From positions 176,009 through 240,008 of the forward strand of contig CAJXQC010000003.1 of the NCBI GenBank assembly GCA_913058495.1: a stretch of DNA of 64,000 nt. The letters run 5' to 3'. How positions within the stretch are numbered: the stretch's first letter is position 1; each line of letters starts with the position of its first letter. Of this stretch, positions 1-8,318 are shown one piece after another. This stretch comes from an uncultured Balneola sp. GTDB lineage: Bacteria; Bacteroidota; Rhodothermia; Balneolales; Balneolaceae. The translations under genes and the position numbers were made by a program. The notes beneath the pieces are model-generated. The model made no database searches, had not been told where the DNA came from, and was given only the letters and a program-made list of their open reading frames with translations.

Positions 1-1
1 C

Positions 2-619
2 AAAGGAAGTAGTTCAACAAACAGAGAGTACGCATCTGGTGTTCGAGCTGATTCGCTTGGGTCTTTTCAAATCAATGAAAACGGAAGTGCAACAAACAGA
101 GATTGGGTTGTAACTAAGAATGTTATTGAAGAGAATGTTTGGCAACATTTAGTTGGAGTATGGGATAGTTCAACCGTTAAGATTTATCTAAATAACAGAC
201 TTGAAAGTGTAGACTCTACTGACTTAATAGTTAGTAATTTTGCATCAGATCTTTTTATCGGAACCTATGGGGGTGCAATTAGTCAATACGCTTTCAATGG
301 TAAAATTGACGACCTAAAGATTTTTAATGTCAGTTTAGATAGTTCATCTGTTAATGAGCTATACTATGATAATGGATGGCCAGAAACATTTGCAGACACA
401 TTGCAATCAATTCCTGATACACTTGTTGCACATTACCCTTTTAATGGTAGCGCTAATGATTCCAGCGGTTTTGGTAATGATGGAGAGGTTATAGGTGCTG
501 TTTCAACTGATGATCGTTTTGGTAATCCAAATAGCGCTTATCGTTTCGACGGTAATGATTTGATTAATAGTAACTCTACTTTTGATTTTTTTAGTGTTTC
601 ACTTTTAATTACCGGGTAA
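2..619 (+). CDS. LamG/concanavalin A-like domain protein, partial at both ends
   Basis: The frame is open from base 2, so the 5' end lies outside the window. The translation shows the end of one LamG-type (concanavalin A-like, laminin G fold) jelly-roll domain, with the typical pattern W-x-H-L-V-G-V-W-D, a short K-I-Y-L-N-N strand and G-K-I-D-D-L-K-I-F-N near residues 99-110. A second domain then starts with H-Y-P-F-N-G-S-A-N-D-S-S-G and R-F-G-N-P-N-S-A-Y-R-F-D-G. This second domain stops about 65 residues in, at S-V-S-L-L-I-T-G, where intact domains carry on for more than 80 further residues. The 3' end is therefore likely broken by a mutation, a rearrangement or an assembly join. Proteins of this kind are usually secreted or surface-exposed adhesive or glycan-binding repeat proteins; binding here is inferred. 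Confidence 0.6.
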   Translation, partial: KGSSSTNREYASGVRADSLGSFQINENGSATNRDWVVTKNVIEENVWQHLVGVWDSSTVKIYLNNRLESVDSTDLIVSNFASDLFIGTYGGAISQYAFNGKIDDLKIFNVSLDSSSVNELYYDNGWPETFADTLQSIPDTLVAHYPFNGSANDSSGFGNDGEVIGAVSTDDRFGNPNSAYRFDGNDLINSNSTFDFFSVSLLITG

Positions 620-737
620 GTCAGGATTTTTAGAATCGCTCCAACTTAATTCTTCTCATTTGCATGTGAAAGTACAGTAAGCAGCAAGAATATGTTAAAG
701 ATGGAGTCACAGACTCACGTTGCAAACTTGAAAAAGG

Positions 738-2024
738 CTATTGGAAAAGAAAGCTTTTAAATTCCTTAAAACTACCGCTCATAGTTATACTTTTTTTTGG
801 CTTACTCATTAGCTCAGAGACAAAATCAGGTTGAGATAGAGTTCTTTCTAATGCTTTTTCAACGGTAGATATAAACTTGCAATAATGAGCTGTCTCTAAA
901 AATATTCCGTTCTCATCAGCAGTCATTATATCTTTTAAGGCTTGATAGCCAATGGCACCATGTGGATCTGTAATATATGAGTTTTGATCAAAGCAGCTTT
1001 TGATGGTTTCGAGAGTTTGAGCGTCATCTATAGAAAAACCTTTAACTATGTTTTGTAATTCCGAAAGTTTTCCATCTACAAGTTCCATTAGTCTGGGATA
1101 GTTGCTTGGGTCACTGACGTCCATAGCATTCGACAAAGTGGGAATAGTTTTTAATGGCTGATATTCCTCAGTAGTTAAAAATCTGGGAATCACATCATTT
1201 TGATTTGATGCTGCTATAAAATGTTTTACCGGCAATCCCATTCTATGAGCTAATATTCCAGCAGATAAATTACCATAGTTACCTGAAGGCACAGAGAACA
1301 CCAGCTTTTCCCGATTTTGTAACTGCTTAAATGCTTCAAAATAATAGATAGATTGAGGTAACCAGCGAGCTATATTTATTGAGTTTGCAGAACTGAGATT
1401 TAGAGTTTCATTTAGTTCTGTATCTAAAAAAGCTTGTTTTACCATATTTTGGCAATCATCAAAAGTTCCATCTATTTCAACAGCCGTAATATTTTTACCA
1501 AGAGTGGTTAACTGCTTTTCCTGTAATTCACTAACCTTACCACTTGGATATAAAATTACAACGTTGACACCATCAACATCATAAAACCCCGAGGCTACGG
1601 CTCCTCCGGTATCGCCTGAGGTTGCAACAAGAATGGTGACTTCCTGATTATGAGATTCATTGAAATAAGCCAAACAACGAGCTAAAAAACGAGCTCCTAT
1701 GTCTTTAAAGGCATAAGTTGGTCCATGAAATAATTCTAGACTATAAATTGCATTTTCAACTTTCTTTAAAGGAATATCAAAGCTAAATGCTTCTTCTACA
1801 ATCTCCTTAAGTTTGTTGTTCGGAATACTTTCCTGAGTAAAAGGAGAAAGTATCTTGTACCCAATTTCTGGAAAAGTGTATAAACCAAGATTAGTAATGA
1901 AATCACTTTCTAAAGTTGGAATTTTTTCAGGAAAATAAAGTCCTCGGTCTGAAGGAAGGCTATGAATGACTGCTTCTTTAAAAGAGAGTGGAGCTACTTT
2001 TTTATTAGTCGAATAGAACTTCAT
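738..2024 (-). CDS. thrC: Threonine synthase
   Basis: This PLP enzyme converts O-phosphohomoserine to threonine in the cytoplasm. At 428 residues it has the length of the enterobacterial-type threonine synthase. It opens with M-K-F-Y-S-T-N, and carries the PLP-lysine region F-H-G-P-T-Y-A-F-K-D-I-G-A-R-F and the phosphate-binding segment T-S-G-D-T-G-G-A-V-A. It is the last gene of the ilv-thr operon, and its ATG overlaps the thrB stop by four bases, so translation is likely coupled. A second, structurally different threonine synthase is encoded at 40580-42286. No clear terminator hairpin is visible downstream in 620-737. Confidence 0.95.
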   Translation of the reverse strand: MKFYSTNKKVAPLSFKEAVIHSLPSDRGLYFPEKIPTLESDFITNLGLYTFPEIGYKILSPFTQESIPNNKLKEIVEEAFSFDIPLKKVENAIYSLELFHGPTYAFKDIGARFLARCLAYFNESHNQEVTILVATSGDTGGAVASGFYDVDGVNVVILYPSGKVSELQEKQLTTLGKNITAVEIDGTFDDCQNMVKQAFLDTELNETLNLSSANSINIARWLPQSIYYFEAFKQLQNREKLVFSVPSGNYGNLSAGILAHRMGLPVKHFIAASNQNDVIPRFLTTEEYQPLKTIPTLSNAMDVSDPSNYPRLMELVDGKLSELQNIVKGFSIDDAQTLETIKSCFDQNSYITDPHGAIGYQALKDIMTADENGIFLETAHYCKFISTVEKALERTLSQPDFVSELMSKPKKSITMSGSFKEFKSFLFQ

Positions 2025-2941
2025 ACAATTTTACAACCCTCTGAGTTAATACCTGAAATATGGATCTTTACAGAAATGTCAATTGAAGTGTAGAATTCTT
2101 GAATTTTTTCAGAGCATGATGTTAAACTATTTTCATCTGTGAATAAGGAAAACATCGATGGACCCGAACCCGAAATATTAAAACCAACAGATCCGGATTT
2201 GGATGCTATCTCTTTAACTTTCTCGTAACCGGGGATAAGATTTTTTCGAACAGGTTCGGCAATTCTGTCTGTGATTGCTCTGTTCAGTAATTCAAAATCT
2301 TTGGTATGCAAAGCATGAATAACTGCAGCAACATTTCCCCATTGCTCTCTGGCATCTTTTATGGAAAGGGTTACAGGAAGAATCTGTTTTGCTTCCACAG
2401 TTTTGATCTGGACATCAGGAAATATGATCAACACGCGTAGTGCTTCTAAATTTTTAATGCTGAAAATATCGAGGGGTTCATAGCTTCTTACTGCTTGAAA
2501 GCCTCCAAGAAGTGAGGGAGCTACATTATCTGCATGATAGCATTTTGAGGCTAAGGCTTCACCTTCTAAAGCATAGGGGAGAAGTTCTTTTGTTGTGCAT
2601 GGATACCCTAACAATGCATTGACAGCAAAAACGGAACCTGCCGCACTTGAAGCACTGCTTCCGAGTCCACTTCCGGGACGAAACATTTTTTCAATAGTAA
2701 TGTCGAAGCCTTGAGTGGAGCCCAATTTAGTCAAAAACGATTGAATGGCCACTCCGGCTACATTTTCTGAAGGTTCAACTGGTAATTCAGCACCTATAGA
2801 GGGTAGAAAATTTAGTTTCTGATCTTTCCTTTTTGAAACAGTAATAATATCACCAAGTTCTTCAATAGCGAATCCAAAAGTATCATACCCGGGACCGACG
2901 TTAGCTACTGAAGCAGGTGCAAAAACTTTGATTTCATTCAT
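2021..2941 (-). CDS. thrB: Homoserine kinase
   Basis: A GHMP-family kinase that phosphorylates homoserine with ATP to O-phosphohomoserine, the substrate of ThrC. The 306 residues are normal for the family. The N-terminal A-P-A-S-V-A-N-V-G-P-G-Y-D substrate motif, the glycine/serine-rich ATP loop R-P-G-S-G-L-G-S-S-A-S-S near residue 88, and the C-terminal G-F-N-I-S-G-S-G-P-S motif are all present. The ATG overlaps the thrA stop by one base (TAATG), and the gene overlaps thrC by four bases, indicating tight coupling in the thrA-thrB-thrC tail of the operon. Confidence 0.95.
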   Translation of the reverse strand: MNEIKVFAPASVANVGPGYDTFGFAIEELGDIITVSKRKDQKLNFLPSIGAELPVEPSENVAGVAIQSFLTKLGSTQGFDITIEKMFRPGSGLGSSASSAAGSVFAVNALLGYPCTTKELLPYALEGEALASKCYHADNVAPSLLGGFQAVRSYEPLDIFSIKNLEALRVLIIFPDVQIKTVEAKQILPVTLSIKDAREQWGNVAAVIHALHTKDFELLNRAITDRIAEPVRKNLIPGYEKVKEIASKSGSVGFNISGSGPSMFSLFTDENSLTSCSEKIQEFYTSIDISVKIHISGINSEGCKIV

Positions 2942-5373
2942 TATAAATCAGATTGGGAAATCCTGAGTACATCAGCAAAAATTCCTGAAGCTGTTACATC
3001 AGCTCCTGCTCCTGCACCCTTAATTACCATAGGTTGTTCTTTGTATCTGTTGGTGTAAAATAAAACGATATTATCTTTACCATCTAAATTATAAAAAGGA
3101 TGACTGGATTCAATAGCTTTTAGTTTTACCGAACCCTTTCCATTTTTGTATGTTGCAACAACTTTGAGCCGGGTATTATTTGATTGGGCATTTTTGTACA
3201 GATTTAAGAAATGTTCTTCTTCTTTTTCAACCTGTGCGTAAAAATCATCAAGCGATGAAGTTTTGAGGCAACTTTCAGGTAAAAATGATTCGAGGACAAT
3301 GTCTTCATACTCAAATTGATAGCCACTTTCCCTGATCAAGATCAGAATTTTTCGTTTTACATCTGAGCCAAACAGGTCGAGCCTGGGATCCGGTTCTGTG
3401 TATCCCAGTTTTTTTGCTTTTTTAATGACATCCACAAACTTTGCAGATCCATCGTACTCGTTGAACAGATAAACTAAAGTTCCTGAAAGCACAGCTTCAA
3501 TTTGATTTACCTGATCACCACTCCTAACGAGGTCATTCAGCGTTGATAAGACAGGCAATCCTGCACAGACATTAGTTTCAAAATAGAATTTACTCCCAAA
3601 TTTTTTACTGGATGCTTTTAGAGCAAGATAATCAGAGTAAGATCCGGTAGCGGCAATCTTATTTGGGGTTACAACCGAAATGCTTTTCTGCAGGATCTGT
3701 TGATACAATGAAGCTATACTTTCAGAGGCTGTTATATCAATAAAAATGCTGTTTCGGAGATTCATAGAATACATGTTATCGAGAAACTCATTTTCCGAAT
3801 ATGTATCATCGGTATTCAGTGCAGATTCCCACTTAGATAATGGTATTCCATTTTTATTGAACTTCATTTTTCTGGAATTGGCAACACCAATAATTTTAAT
3901 ATCGAGTTGATGATTCACTTTCAAAAATGAGAATTGCTGGGTCAGCTGATCAATAAAGGCTTTTCCAACATTTCCTGTGCCAATGATAAACAGGTTTACA
4001 CGTCGCGTAACAAATTGGAAAAAGCTTTCATGGAGTACATTAAGAGCTTTATCCAGATCGTTTTGATGAATTACTGCCGAGATATTTCTTTCAGATGAAC
4101 CCTGAGCAATTGCTTTAATGCTTACACCATTTTTTCCAAGTACATTAAACATTTGGCCACTTACACCAACCTGGTTTCTCATGTTCGATCCAACGAGCGC
4201 AAGAATAGATAAATCACTTTCAACTTCTATGGGATTGATCTTTTTGGTTCGAATTGATTCACTGAATTCATCAGTTAGTACCAGTGCAGCTTTTTTAGCG
4301 TCTTTGACATCAATGGAAACACTTATTGAATGTTCTGAACTGGATTGAGTAATAAGGATCACATTAATCTTTGCAAGAGAAAGAGCTTTAAATAATCGGG
4401 AAGAAAATCGGGGAATACCTACCATACTGCTACCACTTAGTGTAACCAGTGACACAGATTTTATACTCGAAATACCTCGGATCAGTTCTTTGTTTTCATC
4501 CCATTCTTTGGTTATAAGCGTACCATGATGATCAGGGTTAAAAGTATTCTTTATCCTGATAGGAATGCCTTTACTAAGAGCAGGATGGATACTAGGTGGA
4601 TATATAACTTTTGCCCCAAAATGAGAGAGCTCCATGGCTTCTTCATAAGAAACATGTTCAATGACTTTTGAATTCTTTACGATTCTCGGATCTGCTGTCA
4701 TTAATCCGTCTACATCAGTCCATATCTCAAATTCATCAACATCCAACGCAGCGGCAAGTATTGCAGCGGTGTAATCTGATCCGCCTCTTCCCAAAGTTGT
4801 TGTTACTGAATCGTTATTGGAAGCTATAAAACCGGGAAAGAGATTTATTCCTTTAAATGATTTCTGAGCTTCCTTGATCCGTTTATTTGTCTCAGTGAAT
4901 TCTACATTGGCATTTCCAAAATCATCATCAGTCTTTATAATAAAACGACTATCAAATAATTGAATGTCCTGCCCCTGAGCTTTAAAGAACTCGTTTATGA
5001 TCAGTGAAGAAAGACGTTCTCCTATACTTAAAATATAATCAAAACTACGAGGGGTGAGTTCTTTAATAAGTTCAACACCTTTGCAAATTTCCTGTAGCTC
5101 AATAATAATTTGATGGAAATTTTCATCCGGTTTCTTTCCGGTCAGGTTTAGGTACAATTCTTTATGCAGAGTTACTAATTTCGATAACAAAATTTCATAA
5201 CGATCATCTGCCTTGGAGGCCAACTCGCCAATTTTTACTAATTGATCAGTTACACCTCCTACGGCTGAAGTTACGATAACAACCTGCTGTTCTTGCTTGC
5301 TAATAATTTCAGCAACTTTTCTGATTGCATTTTCGGAGCCAACAGATGTTCCTCCAAACTTTATTATTTTCAT
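2941..5373 (-). CDS. thrA: Bifunctional aspartate kinase / homoserine dehydrogenase
   Basis: A fused enzyme catalysing the first and third steps from aspartate to homoserine. Residues 1 to about 295 form the amino-acid kinase domain, starting K-F-G-G-T-S-V-G with T-T-L-G-R-G-G-S-D-Y-T near 190-200. Two ACT-type regulatory segments follow (about 300-450, including V-G-V-S-G-Q-M-F). From about residue 460 there is an NAD(P)-binding homoserine dehydrogenase domain with I-G-T-G-N-V-G-K-A-F and the later G-Y-T-E-P-D-P-R-L-D-L-F-G-S-D-V substrate motif. The 810 residues match E. coli ThrA. Feedback by threonine through the ACT domains is expected from the family. The lysine branch has its own kinase at 34600-35928. 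Confidence 0.95.
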   Translation of the reverse strand: MKIIKFGGTSVGSENAIRKVAEIISKQEQQVVIVTSAVGGVTDQLVKIGELASKADDRYEILLSKLVTLHKELYLNLTGKKPDENFHQIIIELQEICKGVELIKELTPRSFDYILSIGERLSSLIINEFFKAQGQDIQLFDSRFIIKTDDDFGNANVEFTETNKRIKEAQKSFKGINLFPGFIASNNDSVTTTLGRGGSDYTAAILAAALDVDEFEIWTDVDGLMTADPRIVKNSKVIEHVSYEEAMELSHFGAKVIYPPSIHPALSKGIPIRIKNTFNPDHHGTLITKEWDENKELIRGISSIKSVSLVTLSGSSMVGIPRFSSRLFKALSLAKINVILITQSSSEHSISVSIDVKDAKKAALVLTDEFSESIRTKKINPIEVESDLSILALVGSNMRNQVGVSGQMFNVLGKNGVSIKAIAQGSSERNISAVIHQNDLDKALNVLHESFFQFVTRRVNLFIIGTGNVGKAFIDQLTQQFSFLKVNHQLDIKIIGVANSRKMKFNKNGIPLSKWESALNTDDTYSENEFLDNMYSMNLRNSIFIDITASESIASLYQQILQKSISVVTPNKIAATGSYSDYLALKASSKKFGSKFYFETNVCAGLPVLSTLNDLVRSGDQVNQIEAVLSGTLVYLFNEYDGSAKFVDVIKKAKKLGYTEPDPRLDLFGSDVKRKILILIRESGYQFEYEDIVLESFLPESCLKTSSLDDFYAQVEKEEEHFLNLYKNAQSNNTRLKVVATYKNGKGSVKLKAIESSHPFYNLDGKDNIVLFYTNRYKEQPMVIKGAGAGADVTASGIFADVLRISQSDL

Positions 5374-5407
5374 TGATTAATTATTTGATGTAGCTATGAT
5401 TTCAAAG

Positions 5408-6664
5408 TCAGATCATATAGCTGAACAGATCCGGTTTTTTATTAAGGTATTCGCCAAAGAAACTTTTCAATTTCATTTTCTCTATCAAGGGTTCAAGGTC
5501 TTCTTTTGATTGTAGTTCTATACCAACCAAAGCAGGCCCTCTTTCTCTGGATGTTTTTTTTGTGTACTCGAAGTGAACTATATCATCATTATGGCCTAAT
5601 ACTTCTTCCACGAATTCTTTCAGGGCGCCTGCTCTTTGCGGAAAACGAACGATGAAATAGTGCATTAGACCTTCATAAAGCAGTGATCGTTCGCGTATTT
5701 CTTCAGTTCTGGTAATATCGTTGTTACCACCCGAAAGGATACACACTACATTTTTATCCTTTATTTCATCTTTAAATTTATCCAGAACAGCAACAGAAAG
5801 TGCACCGGCAGGTTCCAGTACAATACCATTTTCGTTGTACATTTGAATAATCGTTGAGCATAATTTTCCTTCATCTACTAAGGAAATTTCGTCCATATTA
5901 TCTTTGCAAATAGGAAAATTCAGTTCGCCTACTTTTTTTACAGAAGCGCCATCAACGAATTTATCAATTTCTCTTAGTTCTTGTATTTGTCCATGCTTAA
6001 AAGCGTTAAACATGGCAGGCGCTCCTGTTGGTTCAACACCGATAATTTTTGTTTCAGGACTGAGAGCCTTAAACACACTTGATACTCCTGATGAAAGCCC
6101 GCCACCTCCAACAGGAATAAATAGATAATCAATTTTAAAGTCTGTTTGATCGCAAATTTCCAAGCCAACAGTTGCTTGTCCTTCAATTACTAGTTCATCA
6201 TTAAAGGGATGAACGAAGATCCCATTATTTTTTTTACAGAATGTTTTTGCCAATAATGAGGAATCATCAAAAGTATCTCCCTCAATAATCACCTCAACCA
6301 TTTCTTTTCCAAACATTTTCACCTGCCGGATCTTTTGCTTAGGAGTGGTTGCAGGCATAAATATTATACCTTTGATTCCGAGTTTATAGCAGGATAGTGC
6401 AACACCCTGAGCATGATTACCGGCGCTTGCACAAACAACACTTCGATCAGTGTCTTTTATTGAGTTTATCTTATTAAATGCACCTCGGATTTTATAGGAA
6501 CGCACTATTTGGGCGTCTTCCCGCTTTAAATAAATATTCGAATTATATCTTTCTGAAAGAGAGAAGCTTTGTTGTACAGGAGTTTTATATACAACAGATT
6601 CTAATGTCTCAGCGGCTTTTTCGATATTTTTTAAAGCAGGGTAGTAGGTTGTTTTAACTTTCAC
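5408..6664 (-). CDS. ilvA: Threonine dehydratase (threonine ammonia-lyase), biosynthetic
   Basis: A PLP enzyme that deaminates threonine to 2-oxobutanoate, committing it to isoleucine. The PLP lysine is K58 in the R-S-Y-K-I-R-G-A-F motif. S-A-G-N-H-A-Q-G-V-A and the glycine loop V-G-G-G-G-L follow. After residue 330 there is one ACT-like regulatory domain (H-Y-F-I-V-R-F-P-Q-R-A-G-A-L), so the 418-residue protein is the single-regulatory-domain form rather than the two-domain E. coli enzyme. The first usable start is GTG at 6664; no nearby ATG or obvious Shine-Dalgarno sequence is seen. Its position between ilvC and thrA physically links threonine supply to isoleucine synthesis. Confidence 0.93.
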   Translation of the reverse strand: MKVKTTYYPALKNIEKAAETLESVVYKTPVQQSFSLSERYNSNIYLKREDAQIVRSYKIRGAFNKINSIKDTDRSVVCASAGNHAQGVALSCYKLGIKGIIFMPATTPKQKIRQVKMFGKEMVEVIIEGDTFDDSSLLAKTFCKKNNGIFVHPFNDELVIEGQATVGLEICDQTDFKIDYLFIPVGGGGLSSGVSSVFKALSPETKIIGVEPTGAPAMFNAFKHGQIQELREIDKFVDGASVKKVGELNFPICKDNMDEISLVDEGKLCSTIIQMYNENGIVLEPAGALSVAVLDKFKDEIKDKNVVCILSGGNNDITRTEEIRERSLLYEGLMHYFIVRFPQRAGALKEFVEEVLGHNDDIVHFEYTKKTSRERGPALVGIELQSKEDLEPLIEKMKLKSFFGEYLNKKPDLFSYMI

Positions 6665-6694
6665 AAATACGAGATTTGGTTTGTTCTACATTGA

Positions 6695-7741
6695 TCAATT
6701 ATTCTCAGGACGCAGCGTTCTAACCGTTGATCCTGCTTGCCACATTTCAGACTCTCTAAGCTCTTTGAGTTCTTCTTCAAGTTTTTCTCTGTAGTCTTCC
6801 TGACTATTGGAATCAATTGATCTTTGGGCTTCATTACCGGCAGCTACTTCAGAGTAAAGCTCTTCAAAAACAGGTTTTGATGCATCCCGGAATTTCTTCC
6901 ACCAGTCCAGAGCTCCTCTTTGTGCTGTGGTTGAACAATTAGCGTACATCCAATCCATTCCATTTTCTGCAACTAAAGGCATTAATGATTGTGTTAACTC
7001 TTCAACGGTTTCGTTAAAAGCTTCAGAAGGGGAGTGTCCATTAGATCGGAGTACTTCATATTGAGCAGCAAAAATACCTTGAATAGCTCCCATCAAAGTA
7101 CCACGTTCACCGGTCAGATCACTAAATACTTCTTTTCTGAAATCGGTTTGAAACAGATATCCTGATCCAACGCCAATTCCTAGTGCAGATACTTTTTCCT
7201 TTGCTTTACCGGTGGCATCCTGAAAGATGGCATAGCTGGAATTGAGGCCTCTGCCTTCAAGAAACATTCTTCTTAGCGAAGTACCAGATCCTTTTGGAGC
7301 CACCAGAATTACATCTACGTCATCAGGAGGGATGATACCTGTCCGTTCTTTGTAAGTAATTCCGAAACCATGTGAAAAGTATAACGCTTTCCCTTTTGTC
7401 AAATGCTTTTTAACTGTGGGCCAAAGAGAGATCTGTCCGGCATCGGATAATAAGTATTGTAGAATAGTGCCTTTTTCACAGGCTTCTTCGATCTCAAAAA
7501 GTGTTTCGCCCGGAATCCATCCGTCGTTTTTAGCTTTATCCCATGTTTTAGAATTTTTTCTTTGCCCAACAATTACATTGAATCCATTGTCCCTGAGATT
7601 CAAAGCTTGTCCGGGGCCCTGAACTCCATATCCGATTACAGCTATAGTTTCATTTTTTAAAACCTCTTGTGCTTTTTTCAGAGGAAATTCTTCTCTGGTT
7701 ATAACGTGTTCTTCAACTCCACCAAAATTTAAAAGTGCCAT
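6695..7741 (-). CDS. ilvC: Ketol-acid reductoisomerase
   Basis: This enzyme isomerises and reduces 2-acetolactate or 2-aceto-2-hydroxybutanoate to the dihydroxy acids of the valine and isoleucine paths, using NADPH and magnesium. The Rossmann motif V-I-G-Y-G-V-Q-G-P-G-Q-A lies near residue 35, followed by V-G-Q-R-K, whose basic residues fit NADP. The C-terminal helical domain carries D-L-T-G-E-R-G-T-L and the E-x-x-x-E metal-ligand pattern. At 348 residues it is a short, class I enzyme. It starts at ATG 7741 and lies between ilvN and ilvA, with gaps of 30-40 bases on either side. Confidence 0.94.
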   Translation of the reverse strand: MALLNFGGVEEHVITREEFPLKKAQEVLKNETIAVIGYGVQGPGQALNLRDNGFNVIVGQRKNSKTWDKAKNDGWIPGETLFEIEEACEKGTILQYLLSDAGQISLWPTVKKHLTKGKALYFSHGFGITYKERTGIIPPDDVDVILVAPKGSGTSLRRMFLEGRGLNSSYAIFQDATGKAKEKVSALGIGVGSGYLFQTDFRKEVFSDLTGERGTLMGAIQGIFAAQYEVLRSNGHSPSEAFNETVEELTQSLMPLVAENGMDWMYANCSTTAQRGALDWWKKFRDASKPVFEELYSEVAAGNEAQRSIDSNSQEDYREKLEEELKELRESEMWQAGSTVRTLRPENN

Positions 7742-7782
7742 TTATTTGTTGTTTGATTTATTGTTTGATATAATTTTTTGGT

Positions 7783-8313
7783 TCAATTCTTCGATAAAAT
7801 TTGTTGAACGTATTCTCCTATTCCATGCTCTTCTCTGGATACTGCAATACGTCCGGATCGCACAAACTCATTAATGCCAAATGGTATCAAATCGTCAAAT
7901 AATGCTTTGGTTTCTCTACGGAAACCGGCCTTTTCGATAACCAGGAAGTCCTTTTCAATGGTTAAAAAGCGTGCATTATGTTGTCTTACAATCCGCTCTA
8001 CTTCGATACCATTTGTCAATGATTTGCTTGGGATCTTATAAAGAGCTACTTCTTGCTGAACCACTTCTTTGTTTTTATAGTAATCTGCTTTTAATACTTC
8101 AATTTGTTTTTCTATCTGCTTAACTATTTTTTCAACAGCTTCTTCAGTTTCGGTTACTGCAATAGTAAACCTGTGAATTCCTTCTTTTTCGCTTTCGGAA
8201 GCGGTAATACTTTCAATATTCACTTTCCGCTTGGTAAAGATGATGGTAATGCGATGGAGTAATCCAACATGATTTTCTGTATACGCTGTTATCGTAAATT
8301 CTTCTTTTTCCAT
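7783..8313 (-). CDS. ilvN: Acetolactate synthase small (regulatory) subunit
   Basis: The regulatory subunit of acetohydroxyacid synthase. An N-terminal ACT domain is visible as F-T-I-T-A-Y-T-E-N-H-V-G-L-L-H-R-I and N-I-E-S-I-T-A-S, followed by the C-terminal ALS_ss_C-type region. In this family the subunit stimulates IlvB and confers valine feedback. I chose ATG 8313 because a GGAG sequence sits eight bases upstream; a GTG at 8322, overlapping the ilvB stop as GTGA, is also possible and would add three residues. Either start keeps the gene coupled to ilvB. Confidence 0.92.
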   Translation of the reverse strand: MEKEEFTITAYTENHVGLLHRITIIFTKRKVNIESITASESEKEGIHRFTIAVTETEEAVEKIVKQIEKQIEVLKADYYKNKEVVQQEVALYKIPSKSLTNGIEVERIVRQHNARFLTIEKDFLVIEKAGFRRETKALFDDLIPFGINEFVRSGRIAVSREEHGIGEYVQQILSKN

Positions 8314-8318
8314 TCTTG

